The position numbers and the translations under genes are program-made. From MGOM01 sp035693825 (GTDB lineage Bacteria > Chloroflexota > Anaerolineae > Anaerolineales > E44-bin32), in NCBI GenBank assembly GCA_035693825.1, contig DASSGB010000174.1, positions 1 to 7,795 of the forward strand: a stretch of DNA of 7,795 nt. The letters run 5' to 3'. Shown here piece by piece: positions 5,108 through 7,795 of this stretch (the first letter of the stretch is position 1; each line of letters starts with the position of its first letter). Under the pieces are notes generated by a model. It saw only the letters and a program-made list of their open reading frames with translations. It made no database searches and was not told the DNA's origin.

Positions 5108-6640
5108 ATGCAGCGGTTGCCAGCCATCTTCTCCCGGCCGGGAGAGCGAAAGCGATATCGCGGCCAGGGCATGGTCGAGTTTGCCCTGATCCTCCCCCTC
5201 ATCCTTCTGGTGATCTTCGTCATTATTGAATTGGCCCGCTTGCTGGCCGCCTATCTGTCGGTCGAGAATGGCGCCAGGTTTGGCGTTCGCTACGGTGCCA
5301 CCGGGGAGTTCGACGAGGCGCACTGTCCTATGGGGACGTGCACTACCGCGGCCGAAGAGGACGTTGCACGGGCGCTCTCGATTCGGGATGCCGCCCAGGC
5401 CGGGGCCGTGGCCCTGCTTCGCGATCCCGTAGCGCTGCCTCCCGATCCAGGCTTCTTCAAGGTGACCGTCTGCTCCAGCCGCGACAGCACACCGCCCCTT
5501 GCCCCGGGGGACTTCATCCTGCACAACCCGGTCTTGGGGCCTCCCCTGGTTCCCGCCTGGTGTGAAGACAGAGCCTCTGGCGTGGAGGTCAGCGACCCCG
5601 GCGGCCCTGGCGACTACGTGTACGTGACCGTCGAGTTCAACCATCCGCTGATCGTCCCGCTGCTCAGCACCATCTGGCCGCATCTCCACGTCTGGGCGCG
5701 GCGCCAGGGAGTCGTCGAACAATTCCGGGTCGCACGCATCCTGAACGTGCCGAATCCAGTTGCCCTCGATTCGTGGACGCCGACGATGACCTCCAGTCCG
5801 ACCCGGACGCCGACGCCGACGCAGACCTTCACGCCTTCGGATACGCCGACCGCTACCGAAACCTTCACGCCCAGCAATACACAGACACCCACCGACACCC
5901 CGACGATCTCGCCGACTCCCGACTGCGCCCAGATCTATGTGGTCAACACCTCCATCGTGGGCGATGTAGTGCAGATGGTCGTCCGCAACGACAATCCGAA
6001 CACGATCCATCTGAACGGATCCAGCCTTTCGTGGACGGAATACCCCGGCATGTATCTCAACAGCTTCTCGTGGAACGGCTCCGCCTACTACCCCGGCGAC
6101 GACTTCTCCTCGCCCACGATTTACAATCCCCTCCCGCAGCCGGCCTTCCCTGCGGGGAGCACCGCCACCTGGCGGGCTGATTTCAACAACGTGCCTGCCG
6201 GAATCCTGACAGGCTCCTTCACCATCTCTCTGGCGTTCGAGAACGGGAAGTGCGGCGTCGGCGACTCGGTGAGCGCGGCCACCCTTACGCCCAGCAATAC
6301 GCCGACGAACACGCGCACCCCCTCGCGCACCCCGACTCCGACCATTACCCTCACCCCCTCCAATACCTTCACGCCGACGATGACTCGGACGCCCTCCAAC
6401 ACCTTCACGCCGTCTCGCACGCCAACGCCGAGCAACACGCCGACGATCACCGACACCCACACGGCCACACGCACTCCGACAGACACCCGGACGCCCACGG
6501 ATACGTTCACGCCCTCGATGACACCGACCCCGAGCAACACGCGGACCCCCAGCAGGACGCCGACGCCCGGGCCGACCCGGACGCCGACGCCCACGCGCAG
6601 CCCGACGGCCACCAATACGACAGTCTGCGGAGACTGCTAG
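5108..6640 (+). CDS. TadE-like pseudopilin with two Thr/Ser-rich stalks and a beta-rich display domain
   Basis: This is a 510-residue modular protein. Residues 1-48 form the TadE leader and helix: a basic start, G19-Q20-G-M-V-E24-F, then a hydrophobic stretch. 'ENGARFGVRYGA' (53-64) is the post-helix TadE segment. A first extracytoplasmic region runs to about 220, with C73, C78, C122 and C152. Stalk 1 (224-271) and stalk 2 (392-504) are Thr/Ser-Pro rich. Between them lies a compact domain of about 120 residues (272-391), rich in Asn, Trp, Tyr and alternating hydrophobics, bounded by C273 and C382. It looks like a beta-sandwich of the kind found in secreted Chloroflexota proteins, but I cannot name it. 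The chain ends VCGDC, with two terminal cysteines. It follows the VWA gene by 15 bases, with only a weak CAGG ribosome site, and is last in the operon. Predicted role: a processed minor pilin that carries a display domain away from the surface. Confidence 0.85.
   Translation: MQRLPAIFSRPGERKRYRGQGMVEFALILPLILLVIFVIIELARLLAAYLSVENGARFGVRYGATGEFDEAHCPMGTCTTAAEEDVARALSIRDAAQAGAVALLRDPVALPPDPGFFKVTVCSSRDSTPPLAPGDFILHNPVLGPPLVPAWCEDRASGVEVSDPGGPGDYVYVTVEFNHPLIVPLLSTIWPHLHVWARRQGVVEQFRVARILNVPNPVALDSWTPTMTSSPTRTPTPTQTFTPSDTPTATETFTPSNTQTPTDTPTISPTPDCAQIYVVNTSIVGDVVQMVVRNDNPNTIHLNGSSLSWTEYPGMYLNSFSWNGSAYYPGDDFSSPTIYNPLPQPAFPAGSTATWRADFNNVPAGILTGSFTISLAFENGKCGVGDSVSAATLTPSNTPTNTRTPSRTPTPTITLTPSNTFTPTMTRTPSNTFTPSRTPTPSNTPTITDTHTATRTPTDTRTPTDTFTPSMTPTPSNTRTPSRTPTPGPTRTPTPTRSPTATNTTVCGDC
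5777..5920 (+). repeat. Thr/Ser-x stalk 1 (low-complexity coding repeat)
   Basis: It encodes residues 224-271. Every even-numbered residue from 224 to 270 is Thr or Ser (24 of 24). The in-between residues are mostly Pro, with Met, Arg, Gln, Phe, Asp, Ala, Glu, Asn and Ile. At DNA level it is an ACS-CCG/ACG hexamer-like repeat. Likely an extended, O-glycosylatable linker. Confidence 0.9.
5921..6280 (+). other. Unidentified beta-rich display domain between the two stalks
   Basis: It encodes residues 272-391. The pattern of short hydrophobic strands separated by Asn/Gly/Asp turns, with conserved-looking W309, W322 and W355 and a terminal pair C273/C382 that could form a disulfide, suggests an immunoglobulin-like or lamin-tail-like sandwich. 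There is no obvious catalytic motif. Confidence 0.5.
6281..6619 (+). repeat. Thr/Ser-x stalk 2 (low-complexity coding repeat)
   Basis: It encodes residues 392-504. Of the 57 even-numbered residues, 56 are Thr or Ser; the only exception is Gly488. Recurrent sub-motifs are TPSNT, TPSRT, TFTPS and TPTDT. This is more than twice the length of stalk 1, so the two differ in length but share the same two-residue register. Confidence 0.9.
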
Positions 6641-6658
6641 CCGGACGGTTGTTTCGTG

Positions 6659-6690
6659 CCCCGCCCTCCTGGACCTTCAGGAGGGCGGGG
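6659..6690 (+). terminator. Hairpin terminator of the pseudopilin operon
   Basis: A perfect 13-base stem, CCCCGCCCTCCTG (6659-6671) with CAGGAGGGCGGGG (6678-6690), closes a 6-base loop and begins 18 bases after the operon's last stop. G-U pairs can extend it by two or three. The U-tract is poor (TGCTTGTCG), so termination may rely on stem strength or a factor; an mRNA-end stabiliser is the alternative. Confidence 0.75.
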
Positions 6691-6728
6691 TGCTTGTCGA
6701 CTGGCCCCGTTTCCTGCTGGCGGGGAGA

Positions 6729-6761
6729 CGGCCGTGGGTAATCTTGCGAGGCGCACGGCCG
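6729..6761. promoter_or_regulatory. Inverted repeat around the -35 element (possible operator)
   Basis: CGGCCGTG (6729-6736) and CACGGCCG (6754-6761) are perfect 8-base inverted arms separated by 17 bases. The -35 hexamer of the downstream promoter lies between the arms, and the right arm ends 5 bases before the -10 box. A dimeric regulator binding here could block the promoter. In GC-rich DNA the match could also be chance. Confidence 0.35.
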
Positions 6762-6772
6762 CCGCATACAAT
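6744..6772 (+). promoter_or_regulatory. Promoter of the C-terminally truncated membrane protein gene
   Basis: TTGCGA (6744-6749), an exact 17-base spacer and TACAAT (6767-6772) form the best sigma-70-like promoter in the window (4/6 and 5/6 matches). The GTG start lies only 7 bases after the -10 box, so the mRNA would begin at about the start codon. Confidence 0.6.
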
Positions 6773-6779
6773 CCCAATC

Positions 6780-7795
6780 GTGCGATCGACGTCGGAACGC
6801 AACCTCCTCCCGGTCCTGGCGCTTCCTGCGGCCGTGCTGCTGGCGGTGGGACACCTCGTTTGGATCATCGTCGGCGGGGAAGCCTATCAGCGGGCCGCCT
6901 ACGCATTGGTGGTGATCCTGATCGAGCAGGGTCTGGCCGGCATGGCCGCCCTGCTGTCAGCGCGCAAATTGCAGGGTACGCCGGCCTCGCGCTCCTGGCG
7001 CATTCTCGCCGCGGCCTGGCTCTTGTGGGGCGCGGCCTCGTCCCTCAATTGGGGAACCTGGATGCTGCAAGGACGGATGCCCGGCACCCCTTCGATGGTG
7101 GACCTGCTCCACCTGGCAGGCTCCCTGCCGTTTGTATGGGCCCTGGCCACCTATCCCGTCAATCCGCCGGAAAGGTTTGGAAGACTCCGGGAGCTGCTGG
7201 ATGTCCTCGTCCTGACTCTGGCCGTCCTTACTCTCGCCTGGCTGTCACTCCTTCGCCCGGTTCTTCGGGTTCTATCGACGGAATCGGCCCTGGTCTTCTG
7301 GGCTGGAGTTCGACCCGTTGTGGCCGCCGTTGGACCCGTGCTGGCCCTGCGCGTCATCCTTCTTGCGGGCCCAAGGCGCGAAACACGGCCGCTCCTGTTG
7401 CTGGGGGCCTCCGCCGGGATGTCTTTGGCGGCATCGCTTGCCTGGGCCTACTGGAGCATGACCGACGGGTACGTTCCGGGTGGTTTCGCTGATCTCTTGC
7501 CGGTAGGGGCGGGTATCCTGGCGACCACTGCGGCGTTCTTGGTCCGTGCGCCTGACCACTCGTCAACCGAAGAAACCGGCAGCTTCCGCAGCCATCGTCT
7601 GGAGGCCCTGCTGCCTATTGCTTTCACGTACGCCGTCGTAGGCTTCACGATTCTGGACGCCTCCCTGACCGGCTCCGTCGATGCCGGTGGCCTGACGAGC
7701 TCCGTCGCCCTCTCCGTCCTCCTGGTGGCGCGCCAGGGAGTCGTGGCCGGGCAAAACGAGATGCGCCAGTACGCCTCCTTGCTGAATGCCTCCGG
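6780..7795 (+). CDS. Polytopic membrane protein, probable N-terminal sensor half (partial)
   Basis: The reading frame is open from GTG 6780 to the window edge, giving 338 codons. About ten hydrophobic segments are visible (roughly 9-31, 39-61, 71-92, 107-125, 140-163, 170-195, 202-225, 234-252, 271-290 and 297-316). They are followed by a polar helix, 'RQGVVAGQNEMRQYASLLNAS', running into the cut. A multi-pass domain ending in such a linker usually leads into a PAS, GAF, GGDEF or histidine-kinase output domain, so a sensor is likely; the output is off the window. Leu, Val and Ala-rich membrane composition in this frame, against the Arg/Gly/Pro-rich chain in the overlapping frame (6656-7492), shows which is real. 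The GTG start is favoured by a -10 box 7 bases upstream; a TTG at 6744 is possible but would overlap the promoter. There is no ribosome site. Confidence 0.75.
   Translation, partial: MRSTSERNLLPVLALPAAVLLAVGHLVWIIVGGEAYQRAAYALVVILIEQGLAGMAALLSARKLQGTPASRSWRILAAAWLLWGAASSLNWGTWMLQGRMPGTPSMVDLLHLAGSLPFVWALATYPVNPPERFGRLRELLDVLVLTLAVLTLAWLSLLRPVLRVLSTESALVFWAGVRPVVAAVGPVLALRVILLAGPRRETRPLLLLGASAGMSLAASLAWAYWSMTDGYVPGGFADLLPVGAGILATTAAFLVRAPDHSSTEETGSFRSHRLEALLPIAFTYAVVGFTILDASLTGSVDAGGLTSSVALSVLLVARQGVVAGQNEMRQYASLLNAS

Noticed and set aside
3431..6460. A 1009-residue open frame on the minus strand, opposite the pseudopilin operon
   Set aside because: It is Arg/Gly/Val/His-rich with no recognisable domain, runs exactly opposite three well-supported genes, and is explained by the GC-rich codon pattern that rarely makes stops on the opposite strand.
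5777..6619. Possible CRISPR array or tandem satellite in the repetitive stretches
   Set aside because: The repeats are short codon-phased Thr/Pro repeats within one open frame. There are no uniform spacers or palindromic repeats of CRISPR size.
6705..6725. CCCCG…CGGGG second hairpin after the terminator
   Set aside because: It has only five paired bases and an 11-base loop in GC-rich DNA, so it does not stand out from chance.
6656..7492. Plus-strand open frame after the hairpin terminator
   Set aside because: It starts inside the terminator stem and gives an Arg/Gly/Pro-rich chain without segments of membrane or domain character. The overlapping frame from GTG 6780 has coherent helices and a promoter.

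Overview
The window looks like part of a GC-rich bacterial chromosome, most likely a member of the Chloroflexota (Anaerolineae-like). This rests on three things: long Thr-Pro stalks in secreted proteins, a PlsY of the 'RGGAGG' type, and Tad-type pseudopilin genes sitting beside a prepilin peptidase. The phylum is an inference, because there is no rRNA or marker gene here to prove it.

Layout. At the left edge is the tail of an unknown plus-strand gene (2-61). Its stop overlaps the start of a plsY-like glycerol-3-phosphate acyltransferase gene (58-717). A minus-strand polytopic membrane protein gene of unknown function (728-1552) converges on plsY. Between that gene and the divergent prepilin peptidase gene (1698-2489) lies a short intergenic region with a REP-like hairpin and two outward-facing -10 boxes. 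A compact three-gene operon follows, bounded by a -10 box at 2582 and a strong hairpin at 6659-6690. It encodes a TadE-like pseudopilin (2631-3287), a TadG-like von Willebrand A protein (3284-5092) and a second TadE-like protein carrying two Thr/Ser stalks around a beta-rich domain (5108-6640). The right end holds the first 338 codons of a polytopic membrane protein (GTG 6780 to the edge). It is probably the input half of a sensor and starts just downstream of a recognisable promoter. No stretch longer than about 150 bases lacks a gene or a described element.

How the genes fit together. The A24 peptidase has the expected cysteine pairs and both catalytic aspartates. Both TadE-like proteins carry a Gly|Gln-x-x-Val-Glu-Phe processing site at the same distance from the N-terminus, with Gly19 and Glu24 in each. 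The VWA protein has the matching Gly-Gln but lacks the Glu, so it is probably kept as a membrane-anchored protein. The operon therefore reads as a cell-surface module: two processed minor pseudopilins, one carrying a long hydroxyl-rich stalk and a display domain, plus a calcium- and MIDAS-type VWA protein. The Tad ATPase, platform proteins, secretin and major Flp pilin are not in the window.

The points most worth a second look are: an almost perfect every-second-residue Thr/Ser pattern in both stalks; an EF-hand-like loop inside a roughly 90-residue insertion in the VWA domain, placed right after the MIDAS serines; and three genes with a -10 box only 7-9 bases before the start codon, which suggests leaderless mRNAs.
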